A stretch of DNA of 64,000 nucleotides from Ricinus communis (Eukaryota > Streptophyta > Magnoliopsida > Malpighiales > Euphorbiaceae). This document shows, piece after piece, positions 13,701 to 27,420 of this stretch; the first letter of the stretch is position 1; every line of letters begins with the position of its first letter. The DNA is taken from assembly GCF_019578655.1 (NCBI RefSeq), contig NC_063256.1, positions 18,795,350-18,859,349 on the forward strand, in the 5' to 3' direction. Below the pieces are notes generated by a model. That model did not search any database and had not been told where the DNA came from. It saw nothing but the letters and a program-made list of their open reading frames with translations. The position numbers and the translations under genes were made by a program.

Positions 13701-16700
13701 AAACAACCCCGTAAAAAGGATATATTTGTCGATATAGGAAAATAACCCCGTAAAACGTGTAAATTTATGAATTTGAGAAAACAACCCCATAATAGTGCTA
13801 ATAATTTAATTTGAGAAATTGACCTCGTAAAAGTGGTATATTTATCAATATAAGAAAATAACCCCGTAGAATGAGTATATTTTTGAATATGAGAAAACAA
13901 CCCCGTAAAAATAATCTAATTGGGAGTCTGAGAAAACAGTCTCTTAGAAGGGGTAAATTTTTTAATATGAGAATACAACCCCGTAATACCGGGATATTTA
14001 TCAATCGGAGAAAATAACCCATAATTTTGGTATATTTGTGAGTATGAGAAAATAACCCCTTAAATGGGTTAATTTTATAATATGAGAAAACAACCTCGTA
14101 AAAGGGGTATATTTGTTGATATAAGAAAATAACCCCGTAAAGCATGTGTATTTATGAATCTGAGAAAATAACCCCATAAAAGTAGTGTAATTATGAGTCC
14201 AAGAGCCTCACAGAATGGGTAAATTTTTTAATATGAGAAAATAGTCTCGTAGAAGGGGTAAGTCCTTTAATATGTGAAAACAATCCCGTAATACGGGGAT
14301 ATTTATGAATCTGAGAAATAACCCCGTAATTGTGGTATAAATGTGAGTATGAGAAAACAACACCTTAATTGGGTTAATTTTATAATATGAGTAAACAACC
14401 CCGTGAAAGGGGTATATTTATCAATTTAAGAGTCGTAAAACATGTATATTTATGAATTTTAGAAAACAACCCCATAATAGTGGTAATAATTTAATATGAG
14501 AAAATGAACCCATAAAGGTGGTATATTTATCAATATCAGAAAATATCCTCGTAAAATGTGTATATTTATGAATATGAGAAAACAACCCCATAAAATTAGT
14601 GTAATTGCAAGTCCAAGGAAACAGCCTCGTAGAACGGGTAAATTTTTTAGTATGAGAAAATAGCCACGTATAAGGGGTAAATTTTTTAATATGTGAACAA
14701 AACCCCGTGAATAGTTATGAATCTAGGGAAATAACCTTGTAATTGTGGTAAATTGGTGAGTATGAGAAAACAAACCCTTAAATGGGTTAATTTTATAATA
14801 TGAGAAAACAACCCAGTAATAGGGGTATATTTTTTTATATAAGAAAATAACCGCGTAAAATTTATGAATTTGAAAAACAACCCCATAATAGTGCTAATAA
14901 TTTAATATGAGAAAATGACCCCGTAAAAGTGGTATAATTATCAATATAAGAAAATAACTCCGTAAAACGTGTATATTTATGAATTTGAGAAAAGGACCCC
15001 ATAACGGTGGTAATAATTTAATATGAGTAAACGATCCCGTAAAAGTGGTATATTTATTAACATAAAAAAATAACCCCATAAAATGTGTATATAATTATGA
15101 ATCATGAGAAAACAACCCCGTAAAAGTAGTGTAGTTGCGAGTCTGAGAAAACAACCTCGTAAAATGGGTAAATTTTTTAATATGAGAAAACAACTATGTA
15201 ATACGGGGATATTTATCAGTCGGAGAAAATAATCCCGTAATTTTAGTATATTTGCGAGTATGAGAAAACAACCCCTTAAGTGGGTTAATTTTATAATATA
15301 TGAATACAACCCCGTAAAACACGTATATTTATGAATCTGAGAAAACAACTCCGTAAAAGTAATGTAATTACGAGTTTGAGAAAATAGTCTCGTAGAAGGG
15401 GTAAATTTTTTAATATGAGAAAAAAATCCCATAAGTAGAGTATATTTATAAATATTAGAAAACAATCCCGTAGTGCAAGGATATTTATCAATCGGAAAAA
15501 ATAATTCCATAATTTTTGTATATTTTTTAGTATGAGAAAACAACCCCTTAGATGGGTTAATTTTAGAATAAGCAAAAATAACCCCGTAAAAGGAGTATAC
15601 TTGTCGATATAAGAAAATAACCCCGTAAAACGTGTATATTTATGAATATGAGAAAACAACCCCGTAAAAGTAATGTAATTACGAGTATGAGAAAACAGTC
15701 TCGTAGAAGGGGTAAATTTTTTAATATTTGAAAATAATCCCGTAAGAGGGTATATTTATAAATATTAGAAAACAATCCCGTAGTGCGGAGATATTTATCA
15801 AACGGATAAAATAATCCCGTAATTTTTCTATATTTTGTTAGTATGAGAAAACAACCACTTAAATCGGTTAATTTTATAATCTGAGAAAACAACCCGTAAG
15901 AAGGGTATATTTATAAATATTTAAAAACAAACTCGTAATACGGGGATATTTATAAATCGGAAAAATAACCCTATAGTAATTTTGGTATGATTGTGAATAT
16001 GAGAAAACAGCCCCATAGAAGAGGTAAATTTTTTAATATGAGAAAATAACCCCGTAAAGAGGGTATAATTATTGATATAAAAAAATAACTCCGTAAAACG
16101 TGTATATTAATGAATTTGAGAAAACAACCCTATAATTGTGTTAATAATTTATTATGAGAAAACGATCCCGTAAAAGTGGTATATTTATCGATATAAGAAA
16201 ATAACCTCGTAAAATGTGTATATTTATGAATATGAGAATACAACCCCGTAAAAGTAGTGCAATTGCGAGTCTGAGTAAACCTCGTAGAAGGGGTAAATGT
16301 TTTAATATGAGAAAACAACCACATAAGAGGAGTATATTTATAAATATGAGAAAATAACCCCGTAATGCGGGGATATTTATCAATGGGAGAAAATAACTCC
16401 GTAATTTTAGTATATTTGTGAGTATGAGAAAACAACCCCTTAAATGGGTTAATTTTAGAATAAGCGAAAATAACCCCGTAAAAGGAGTATATTTGTCGAT
16501 ATAAGAAAATAACTCCATAAAAGGAGTACATTTATCGATATAAGAAAATAACCCTGTAAGAGGGGTAAATTTTTTAATATGAGAAAACAAACCCGTAAGA
16601 GGGGTATATTTATAAATATTAGAAAACAACCTCGTAATACGAGGATATTTATCAATAAGATAAAATAACCCAATAATTTTTGTATTTTGTGGGTATGAGA

Positions 16701-19700
16701 AAACAATCTCATAAAAGTGTATCTTTGTTGATATAAGAAAATAACCTCTTAAACTGTGTAAATTTATGAATTTGAATAAATAACCCCATTATAGTGCTAA
16801 TAATTTAATATGAGAAGACGATCTCGTAAAAGTGGTATATTTCTCAATATAAGAAAATAACGCCGTATGACGTGTATATTTATGAATCTAAGAAAACAAC
16901 CCCGTAAAAGTAGTGTAATTGTGAGTCTGAGAAAACAGCCTCGTAGAAGGGTAAATTTTTTAATATGAGAAAACAACCGTGTAAATACGGGGATATTTAA
17001 CAATCGGAGAAAGTAACCCCGTAGTAATTTTGGTATAATTATGAGTACGAGAAACAACCTCTTAAATGGGATCATTTTAGAATATGAGAAAACAACCCCG
17101 TAAAAGAGGTATATTTGTCGATATAAGAAAATAACTCCGTAAAACTTGTATATTTATGAATTTAAGAAAACATCCCCATAATTGTGCTAATAATTTAATA
17201 TGAGAAAACGACCCCGTAAAAGTGGTATTTTATAAATATAAGAAAATAACCCCGTAAAATGTGTATATTTATGAATATCAGAAAACAAACCCTGTAAAAG
17301 TAGTGTAAGTGCTAGTCTGAGAAAACATCGTCGTAGAAGGGGTAAATTTTTTTAATATGAGAAAACAAACCAGTAAGAGGGGTATATTTATAAATATTAG
17401 AAAACAACCCCGTAATATGGGGATACTTGTCAATCGGAGAAAATAACCCTGTAATTTTGGTATATTTGTGAGTATGAGAAAACAACCCCTTAAATGTGTT
17501 AATTTTATAATATGAGAAAACAACCCAGTAAAAGGGTATATTTTTCGATATAAGAAAATAATCCCGTAAAATGTGTATATTTATGAATTTGAGAAAACCA
17601 CCCCATAACAGTGCTAATAATTTAATATGAGAAAACGACCCCGTAAAAGTGGTATATTTATCTATATAAGAAAATAACCCCGTAAAACGTGTATATTTAA
17701 GAATCTAAGAAAACAACCCCATAAAAGTAGTGTAATTGCGAGCATGAGAAAACAGCCTCGTAGAAGGGGTAAATTTTTAATATAAGAAAATAATCCTATA
17801 ATAAGGGATATTTATCAATCAGAGAAAATAACCCCGTAATTTTAGTATATCTGCGAGTATGAGAAAATAACCCCTTAAGTGGGTTAATTTTATAATATAA
17901 GAAAACAACCCCGTAAAATGGGTATATTTGTTAATATAAGAAAATAACCCCGTAAAACGTCTATATTTATGAATCTTAGAAAACAATTCCGTAAAAGTAG
18001 TGTAATTGCAAGTCTGAAAAACAGTCTCGTAGAAGGAGTAAATTTTTTAATATGAGAAATGAATCCCGTAAGTGGGGCATATTTCTAAATATTAGAAAAC
18101 AACCCCGTAATGCGGGGATATTTATCAATCGGAGAAAATAATCCCATAATTTTGGTATATTTGTGAGTATGAGAAAACAACCTCGTAAAAGGGGTATCTT
18201 TGTTGATATAAGAAAATAACCTCTTAAAACGTGTAAATTTATGAATTTGAATAAACAACCCCATAATAGTGCTAATAATTTAATATGAGAAAATGATCTT
18301 ATAAAAGTGGTATATTTATCAATATAAGAAAATAACCTCGTATGACATGCATATTTATTAATCTCACAAAACAACCCCGTAAAAGTAGTTTAATTGCAAA
18401 TCTGAGAAAACAGCCTCGTAGAAGGGGTAAATTTTTTAATATGAGAAAACAACCCAGTAAATACAGGGATATTTATCAATCGGAGAAAATAACTTCATAG
18501 TAATTTTGGTATAATTGTGAGTATGAGAAAACAACCTCTTAAATGGGGTAATTTTAGAATATGAGAAACCAACCCCGTAAAAGGGGTATATTTGTCGATA
18601 TAAGAAAATAACTCCGTAAAACTTATATATTTATGAATTTGAGAAAACAACCACATAATTGTGCTAATAATCTAATATGAGAAAACAACCCCGTAAAAGT
18701 GGTATATTTATAAATATAAGAAAATAATCCCGTAAAACGTGTATATTTATGAATCTCAGAAAATAACTTCGTAAAAGTAGTGTAATTGCAAGTCTGAGAA
18801 AACAACCTCGTAAAAGACGTAAATCTTTTAATATGAGAAAACAAACCCGTAAGAGGAGTGTATTTATAAATATTAGAAAACAACCCCGTAAGACGGGGAT
18901 ATTTATCAATATGAGAAAATAACCCTCTAATTTTGGTATATTTGTGAGTATGAGAAAAGAACCCCTTAAATGTGTTAATTTTAAAGTATGAGAAAACAAC
19001 CTAGTAAAAGGGGTGTATTTTTCGATATAAGAAAATATCCCCGTAAAATGTGTATATTTATAAACTTAAGAAAACAACCGCATAATAGTGCTAATAATTT
19101 AATATGAGAAAATGACCTGTAAAAGTGGTATATTTTTTCAATATAAGAAAATAACCCCGTAAACTGTGTATATTTATGAATCTAAGAAAACAACCCCATA
19201 AAAGTAGTGTAATTGCGAGTATGAGAAAATAGCCTTGTAGAATGGGTAAATTTTTTAATATGAGAAAACAACCCCGTAATACGGGGATATTTATCAATCG
19301 TAGAAAATAACCCCATAATTTTATTGTATTTGCGAGTATGAGAAAACAACCCTTAAGTGGGTTAATTTTATAATATAAGAAAACAACCCTGTAAAAGGGG
19401 TATATTTGTCAATATAAGAAAATAACCCCATAAAACATCTATATTTATGAATCTTAGAAAAGAACTACGTCAAAGTAGTGTAATTGCGAGTCTGAGGAAA
19501 CTAGCATCGTAGAATGGGTAAATTTTTTAATATGAGAAAATAACCACGTAAGACAAGTATATATATAAATATTAGAAAATAACCCCGTAATGTTGGGACA
19601 TTTATCAATCAGAGAAAGTAACACCATAATTTTGGTATATTTGTGAGTATGAGAAAACAACCTCTTAAAGGAGTTAATTTTATAATATGAGAAAACAACT

Positions 19701-21835
19701 CCGTAAAAGTAGTGTAATTGTGAGTACGAGAAAACAGCCTCGTAGAAGAGGTAAATTTTTAATATGAGAAAACAGACCCGTAAGAGGGGTATATTTATAA
19801 ATATTAGAAAACAACCACATAATACGGGATACTTATAAATTGGAGAAAATAACCCCGTAAGTTTGGTATTTTATGTGTATGAGAAAACAACCCTGTATTT
19901 GGGTTAATTCTAGAATATGAGAAAATAATTCCGTAAAAGGAGTATATTTGTCGATAAAAAATACTCCGTAAAATATGTATATTTATAAATTTGACAAAAC
20001 AACCCCATAAAAGTGTTAATAATTTAATATGAGAAAATGACCCCGTAAAAGTAGTATATTTATCAATATAAGAAAATAATCCAGTAAAACATGTGTATTT
20101 ATAAATTTGAGAAAACAACCCCGTAAAAGTAGTGTAATTGCGAGTCTGAGAAAACAAGCTCGTAGAAGGGGTAAATTTTTTAATATGAGAAAACAACACA
20201 GTAATACGGGGATATTTATCAAGCGGAGAAAATAAACCCGTAAATTTAGGATATTTATGAGTATGAGAAAATAACACGTTAAATGGGTTAATTTTATAAT
20301 ATGAGAAAACAATCCCGTTAAAGGGGTTTATTTGTAGATATAAGAAAATAACCCCGTAAAACGTGTATATTTATGAATTTGAGAAAACAACCCTATAATA
20401 GTGCTAATAGTTTAATATAAGAAAATGACCCCGTGAAAGTGGTATGTTTATCAATATAAGAAAATAACCACATAAAACCTGTATATTTATGAAACTCAGA
20501 AAAGAACCCCGTAAAAGTAGTGTAATTGGGAGTCTGAGAAAACAGCCTCGTAGAAGGCGTAAATTTTTTAATATGAGAAAACAACCTAGTAAGAGGGTAT
20601 ATTTATAATATTAGAACAATCCCGTATTAAGGGGGATATTTATCAAACGGAGAAAATAACCCCGTAATTTTTATATATTTGTGAGTTTGAGAAAACAACC
20701 CCTTAAATGATTTAATTTTATAATATGAGAAAACAACCTCGTAAATGGGGTATATTTGTCGATATAAGAAATTAACCTCGTAAAACGTGTATATTTATGA
20801 ATTTGAGAAAGCAACAACATAATAGTGCTAATAATTTAAAAGAAAACGATTCGTAAAAGTGGTATATTTATCAAAGAGAATAACCCTGTAAAACATGTAT
20901 ATTTATGAATCTGATAAAACAACCCCGTGAAAGTAGTGTAATTGCGAGTCCAAGGAAACAACCTCGTAGAAGGGTAAATTTTTAATGTGAGAAAACAACC
21001 AGGTAAGAGGAGTATATTTATAAATATTAGAAAATAACCCCGTAATACGGAGATATTTATCAATCGGAGAAAATAATCCCGTAATTTTGGTATATTTGTC
21101 AGTATGAGAAAACAACCCCTTAAATGGGTTAATTTTAGAATAAGAGAAAATAACCTCGTAAAAGGGGTATATTTATCAATATAAGAAAATAACCCGTAAA
21201 GCATGTATATTTATGAATCTGAGAAAACAACCCCGTAAAAGGGGTATATTTATAAGTATTTGAGAATAACCCCGTAATACGGGGATATTTCTAAATCGAA
21301 GAAAATAATACGATAATTTTGGTATATTTATGAGTGAGGAAACAACTGCTTAAATGGGGTAGTTCTAGAATATGAGAAAACAACACCGTAGTAGAGATAT
21401 ATTTGTCGATAAAAGAAAATAACCCCGTAAAACATGTATATTTATGAATTTGAGAAAACAACCCCATAATAGTGTTAATAATTTAATATGAGAAAACGAG
21501 CCCGTAAAAGTGGTATATTTATCAATATAAGGAAATAAACCCATATAACATGTATATTTATGAATCTGAGAAAATAACCCCGTAAGAGGGGTATATTTAT
21601 AAATATTTAAAAAAAACCCCGTAATACGGGGATATTTATAAATCAAGTAAAATAACCCTGTAGTAATTTTGGTATAATGGTGAATATAAGAAAACAACCC
21701 CTTAAATAGAGTAATTTCAGAATATGAGAAAACAACCCCGTAAATGGGGTATATTTGTCGATATAAGAAAATAACTCCGTAAAATATGTATATTTATGAA
21801 TTTTAGAAAACAACCCCATAATTGTGCTAATAATT

Positions 21836-24190
21836 TAATATGAGAAAACGACCCCGTAAAAGTGCTATATTTATAAATATAAGAAAATAATCCCGTAAAA
21901 TGTGTATATTTATGAATCTGAGAAAACAACCCCATAAAAGTAGTATAATTGCGAGTCTAAGAAAACAGCCTCGTAGAAGGGGTAAATTTTTTAATGTGAG
22001 AAAAAAATCACGTAAGAGGAGTATATTTATAAATATTAGAAAATAAATATATTTATAAATATTAGAAAACAAACCCGTAATGCGGGATATTTATCAATCG
22101 GAGAAAATAACTCTGTAATTTTGGTATATTTGTGAGTATGATTAAACAACCCCTTAAATGGATTAATTTTAGAATAAGAGAAAATAACCCCGTAAAAGGA
22201 GTATATTTATCGATATAAGAAAACAACCCCGTAAAGCGTGTATATTTATAAATATGAGGAAATAAGCTCGTAAAAGGGGTATATTTATAAGTATTTGAGA
22301 ACAACCCCGTAATACGGGGATATTTATAAATCAGAGAAAATAATCCCGTTATTTTGGTGTATTTGTGACTGTGAGAAAACAACCCCTAAAATGGGGTAGT
22401 TCTAGAATATGAGAAAACAACCACGTAAAAGGAGTATATTTGTCGATATAAGAAAATAACTCCGTAAAACGTGTATATTTATGAATTTGAGAAAACAACC
22501 CCATAATAATGCCAATAATTTAATTTGAGAAAACGACCCCGTAAAAGTAGTGTAATCATGTAGTCCGAGAAAACACCAGAAGGGGTAAATCTTTTAATAT
22601 GAGAAAACGAACCCGTAAGAGGGGTATTTTTATAAATATTAGAAGACAACCCCGTAATACGAGGATATTTATCAATCGGAGAAAATAACCCTGTAATTTT
22701 AGTATATTCGAGAGTATGAGAAAACAACCCTTTAAATGTGTTAATTTTATAATATGAGAAGAAAACTGAGTAAAAGGGGTTTATTTTTTTATATAAGAAA
22801 ATAACCCCGTAAAACATGTATATTTATGAATTTGAGAAAACAACCCGTAATTTTGGTATATTTGTAAGTGTGGGAAAACAACCCCTTAAATGGGGTACTT
22901 CTAAAATATGAGAAAATAACCACGTAAAAGGGGTACATTTGCTGATAAAGAAAAATAACCCCGTAAAACTTGTATATTTATGAATTTGAGAAACAAGCCC
23001 ATAATAGTACTACTAATTTAATATGAGAAAACGACCCCGTAAAAGTGGGATATTAATCAATATAAAAGAATAATCCCGTAAAATGTGTATATTTATGAAT
23101 CTGAGAAAACAACCCCATAAAAGTAGTGTAATTGCGAGTCTAAGAAAACAGCCTCGTAGAAGGGGTAAATTTTTTAATGTGAGAAAAAAATCACGTAAGG
23201 GGAGTATATTTATAAATATTAGAAAATAAATATATTTATAAATATTAGAAAATAAACCCGTAATGTGGGGATATTTATCAATCGGAGAAAATAACTCTAT
23301 AATTTTGGTATATTTGTGAGTATGATTAAACAACCCCTGAAATGGATTAATTTTAGAATAAGAGAAAATAACCTTGTAAAAGGAGTATATTTATCGATAT
23401 AAGAAAATAACCCTGTAAAGCGTGTATATTTATAAATATGAGGAAATAAGGCTGTAAAAGGGGTATATTTATAAGTATTTGAGAACAACCCTGTAATACG
23501 GGGATATTTATAAATCAGAGAAAATAATCCCGTTATTTTGGTGTATATGAGTGAGAAAACAACCCCTAAAATGGGGTAGTTCTAGAATATGAGAAAACAA
23601 CCACGTAAAAGGAGTATATTTGTCGATATAAGAAAATAACTCCATAAAACGTGTATATTTATGAATTTGAGAAAACAACCCCATAATAATGCTAATAATT
23701 TAATTTGAGAAAACGACCCCGTAAAAGTAGTGTAACTGCGAGTTTGAGAAAACAGTCTCATAGAAGGGGTAAATCTTTTAATATGAGAAAACGAACCCGT
23801 AAGAGGGGTATTTTTATAAATATTAGAAGACAACCCCGTAATACGAGGATATTTATCAATCGGAGAAAATAACCCTTTAAATGTGTTAATTTTATAATAT
23901 GAGAAGAAAACTGAGTAAAAGGGGTTTATTTTTTTATATAAAAAAATAACCCCGTAAAACATGTATATTTATGAATTTGAGAAAACAACCCGTAATTTTG
24001 GTATATTTGTGAGTGTGGGAAAACAACCCCTTAAATGGGGTACTTCTAAAATATGAGAAAATAACCATGTAAAAGGGATACATTTGTTGATAAAGAAAAA
24101 TAACCCCGTAAAACTTGTATATTTATGAATTTGAGAAACAAGCCCATAATAGTGCTACTAATTTAATATGAGAAAACGATCCCGTAAAAG
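21836..24190. repeat. Two-copy supra-repeat of about 1.17 kb within the satellite
   Basis: Two consecutive copies of about 30 monomers share private markers. TAAATATATTTATAAATATT occurs near 22046 and 23228, GAGAAGAAAACTGAG near 22756 and 23899, and GGGGTACTTCTAAAATATG near 22894 and 24036. Spacing is about 1190 bp in the left part and about 1145 bp in the right part, the difference being close to one monomer lost from the second copy. This is a recent tandem duplication one level above the 390-bp repeat. Confidence 0.85.
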
Positions 24191-25359
24191 TGGGATATTA
24201 ATCAACATAAAAGAATAACCTCATAAAACGTTTATATTTATGAATATGAGAAAACAACCGAGTAAAAGTAGTGTAATTACGAGTCTGAGAAAATAACCTC
24301 GTAAAATGGATAAATTTTTTAATATGAGAATACAAACCCGTAAGAGGGGTATATTTATAAATATTAGAAAATAACCCCGCAATACGGGGACATATATCAA
24401 TCAGAGAAAATAACACTGTAATTTTGGTATATTTGTGAGTATGAGAAAACAACCCCTTAAATATATTAATTTTATAATATGAGAAAACAACCTAGTAAAA
24501 GGGGTATATTTTTTGATATAAGAAAATAACCCCATGAAACGTGTATATTTATGAATTTGAGAAAACAACCCCATAACAGTGCCAATAATTTAATATGAGA
24601 AAACGACCCCGTAAAGTGGTATATTTATTAATATAAGAAAATAATCCCGTAAAGCTTGTATATTTATGAATCTAAGAAAAAAACCCTGTAAAAGTAGTGT
24701 AATTGCGAGTCTGAGAAAACAGCCTCAGAAGAGGCAAATTTTTTAATATGAGAAAATAACCCCGTAATATACGGGGATATTTATCAATCGGATAAAAAAC
24801 TCTGTAATTTTTGTATATTTGTGAGTTTGAGAAAACAACCTCTTAAATGGTAAATAACCACGTGAAAGGGGTATATTTGTGAGTGAGAAAACAATTGCTT
24901 AAATGGGGTAGTTCTGGAATATGAGAAAACAACACCGTAATAGAGATATATTTGTCGATATAAGAAAATAACCTCGAAAAATATGTATATTTATAAATTT
25001 GAGAAGGCAAACCCATAATAGTACTAATAATTTAAAATAAGAAAATGACCCGTAAAAAATGATATACTTATCAATATAAGAGAATAACTCCATAAAACGT
25101 GTATATTTATGAATCTGAGAAAATAACCCCGTAAAAGTAGTGTAATTGCGAGTCTAAAAAAATAGCCTCGTAAAAGGGGTAAATTTTTTAATATGAGAAA
25201 ACAACTAGGTAAGAGGAGTATATTTATAAATATTAGAAAACAACCCCATAATGCGAGGATATTTATCAATCAGAGAAAATAGCCCCGTAATTTTGTTATA
25301 TTTGTGAGTATGAGAAAACAAACCCTTGAATAGGTTAGTTTTAAAATTAGAGAAAATAA

Positions 25360-25860
25360 CCCCGTAAAAGGGGTATATTTATCGATATAAGAAAATAACC
25401 TTGTAAAGCGTGTATATTTATGAATCTGAGGAAACAACCCCGTAAAAGGGGTATATTTATAAGTATTTGAGAACAACCCCATAATAAGGGGATATTTATA
25501 AATCGGAGAAAATAACCCCCTAATTTTGGTATATTTGTGAGTGTGGGAAAACAACCCCTTAAATGGCATAGTTCTAGAATATGAGAAAATAACGACGTAA
25601 AAGGGGTATATTTATCGATATAAGAAAATAACCTTGTCAAGCGTATATATTTATGAATCTGAGGAAACAATCCCGTAAAAGGGGTATATTTATAAGTATT
25701 TGAGAACAACCCCATAATAAAGGGATATTTATAAATCGGAGAAAATAACTCCCTAATTTTGGTATATTTGTGAGTGTGGGAAAACAACCCCTTAAATGGC
25801 GTAGTTCTAGAATATGAGAAAATAACGACGTAAAAGGGGTATATTTATCGATATAAGAAA
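25360..25860. repeat. Six-monomer (about 234-bp) tandem duplication in the satellite
   Basis: The segment beginning AAAAGGGGTATATTTATCG near 25365 recurs near 25600 and again, partly, near 25832. It includes the private phrases TAAGTATTTGAGAACAACC and AAATGGC(A/G)TAGTTCTAG. A spacing of about 234 bp equals six monomers. Related six-monomer variants occur near 22184 and 23366 and in the satellite after the N gap at 63690-63900. Confidence 0.85.
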
Positions 25861-27003
25861 ATAACCTCGTAAAGCGTGTATATTTATGAATTTGAGAAAA
25901 CCCCGTAATAGTGCTAATAATTTAATATGAGAAAACGAACCCGTAAAAGTGGTATATTTATCAATATAAGAAAATAATCTTGTAAAAACTGTATATATTT
26001 ATGAATCTGAGAAAATAACCCCGTAAAAGTAGTGTAATTCGAGTGTGAGAAAACAACCTCGTAGAACGCGTAAAGTTTTTAATATGAGAAAACAACCCCG
26101 TAATACGGAGATATTTATCAATCGGAGAAAATAACTCCGTGATTTTAGTATATTTGCGAGTATAAGAAAACAACCCCTTAAGTGGGTTAATTTTATAATA
26201 TAAGAAAACAACCCCGTAAAAGGGGTATATTTGTCAATATAAGAAAATAACCCCGTAAAACGTTTATATTTATGAATCTTAAAAAACAACTCCGTAAAAG
26301 TAGTGTAATTGCAAGTCTGAGAAAACAGCCTTGTAGAAAGGGTAAATTTTTTAATATGAGAAAATAACCCCGTAATTTTGTTATATTTGTGAGTTTGAGA
26401 AAAACCCTCTTAAATGGGATAGTTATAGAATATGAGAAAACAACCACGTAAAAGGGGTATATTTGTCGAGATAAGAAAATAACCCCGTAAAATGTGTATA
26501 TTTGTGAATTTGAGAAAACAACTCTATAATAGTACTAATAGTTTAATATGAGAAAACAACCATGAAAAGTGGTAATAATTTAATATTAGAAACAATATAA
26601 GAAATAACCCCGTTAAACGTGTATATTTATGAATCTACGAAAACAACTCCGTAAAAGTGGTGTAATTGCGAGTCTAAGAAAACAGCTTCGTAGAATGGGT
26701 AAATTTTTTAATATGAGAAAACAACCTTGTAAAAGTGGTATATTTATAAATATTAGAAAACAACCCGGTAAAGTGGTATATTTATAAATATTAGAAAACA
26801 ACCCCGTAATACGGGGATATTTATCAATCGTAGAAAATAACCTCGTAATTTTGGTATATTTGTGAGCATGAGAAAACAACCTCTTAAATGGGTTAATTTT
26901 ATAATATAAGAAAATAACCCCGTAAAAGGGGTATATTTGTCAATATAAGAAAATAACTCCGTAAAGCGTGCATATTTATTCATCTGGAAAATAACCCCGT
27001 AAG

Positions 27004-27420
27004 AGGGGAATGTGAGCTGGGTTTAGACCGCCATGAGACAGGTTAGTTTTACCCTACTGGTGATTGTATTGCAATGGTAATTCAACCTAGTACGAGCGAA
27101 ACCGTTGATTCTCACAATTGGTCATCACTCTTGGTTGGAAAGCCAGTGGCGCAAAGCTACCGTGCGTTGGATTATGACTGAACGCCTCTAAGTCTAAATC
27201 CGGGCCAGAAGCGACACATTGTCCGCACTCGTTTGCTGACCAGCAGTAGGGGCCCTCCGGCCCCCAAAGGCAGGTGTCGTTGGCTAAGCCCTCGTGGAGG
27301 ACGAGTCGCACGGGCCGCCTTGAATTACAATTTCCACCGGGCGGCGGACTGAATCCTTTGCAGACGACTTAAATACGAGACGGGTTATTGTAAGTGGTAG
27401 AGTGGCCTTGGTGCCGTGAT
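27004..27420 (+). pseudogene. 26S rRNA gene fragment, right piece
   Basis: Starts at GGGAATGTGAGCTGGG, repeating about 100 bp already present at 1921-2023, and continues through TTGATTCTCACAATTGGTCA, GCCAGTGGCGCAAAGCTACC, ATTATGACTGAACGCCTC and CCTTTGCAGACGACTTAAAT towards the 26S 3' end. It stops at GGTGCCGTGAT, where a solo LTR is inserted, and continues at 28842. Substitutions against the usual plant sequence show it is degenerate. The minus-strand open frame at 27087-27311 is an rRNA shadow. Confidence 0.95.

Larger units (their letters stand above)
10787..27003. repeat. 39-bp satellite array, block 3 (16 kb, longest block)
   Basis: An uninterrupted array of 39-bp monomers in the ten-type order, with monomer gains and losses. 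An extra monomer type carrying TATATTTATAAATATTAG is frequent here, especially from about 15400 on, and rare in the other blocks. Internal duplications at 21836-24190 and 25360-25860 show local reamplification. The array ends at a CCCCGTAAGAGGGG monomer that runs into 26S sequence through a shared AGGG. No unique sequence interrupts it, and long minus-strand open frames are periodic artefacts. Confidence 0.95.

Noticed and set aside
2090..27003. Dozens of minus-strand open frames of 60-190 codons rich in LFSHI, KYT and RGCFL motifs, resembling a membrane or repeat protein family
   Set aside because: They are translations of the 39-bp (13-codon) monomer. Overlapping frames are open at once, starts and stops fall at random monomers, and no promoter, intron or non-repeat domain accompanies them.
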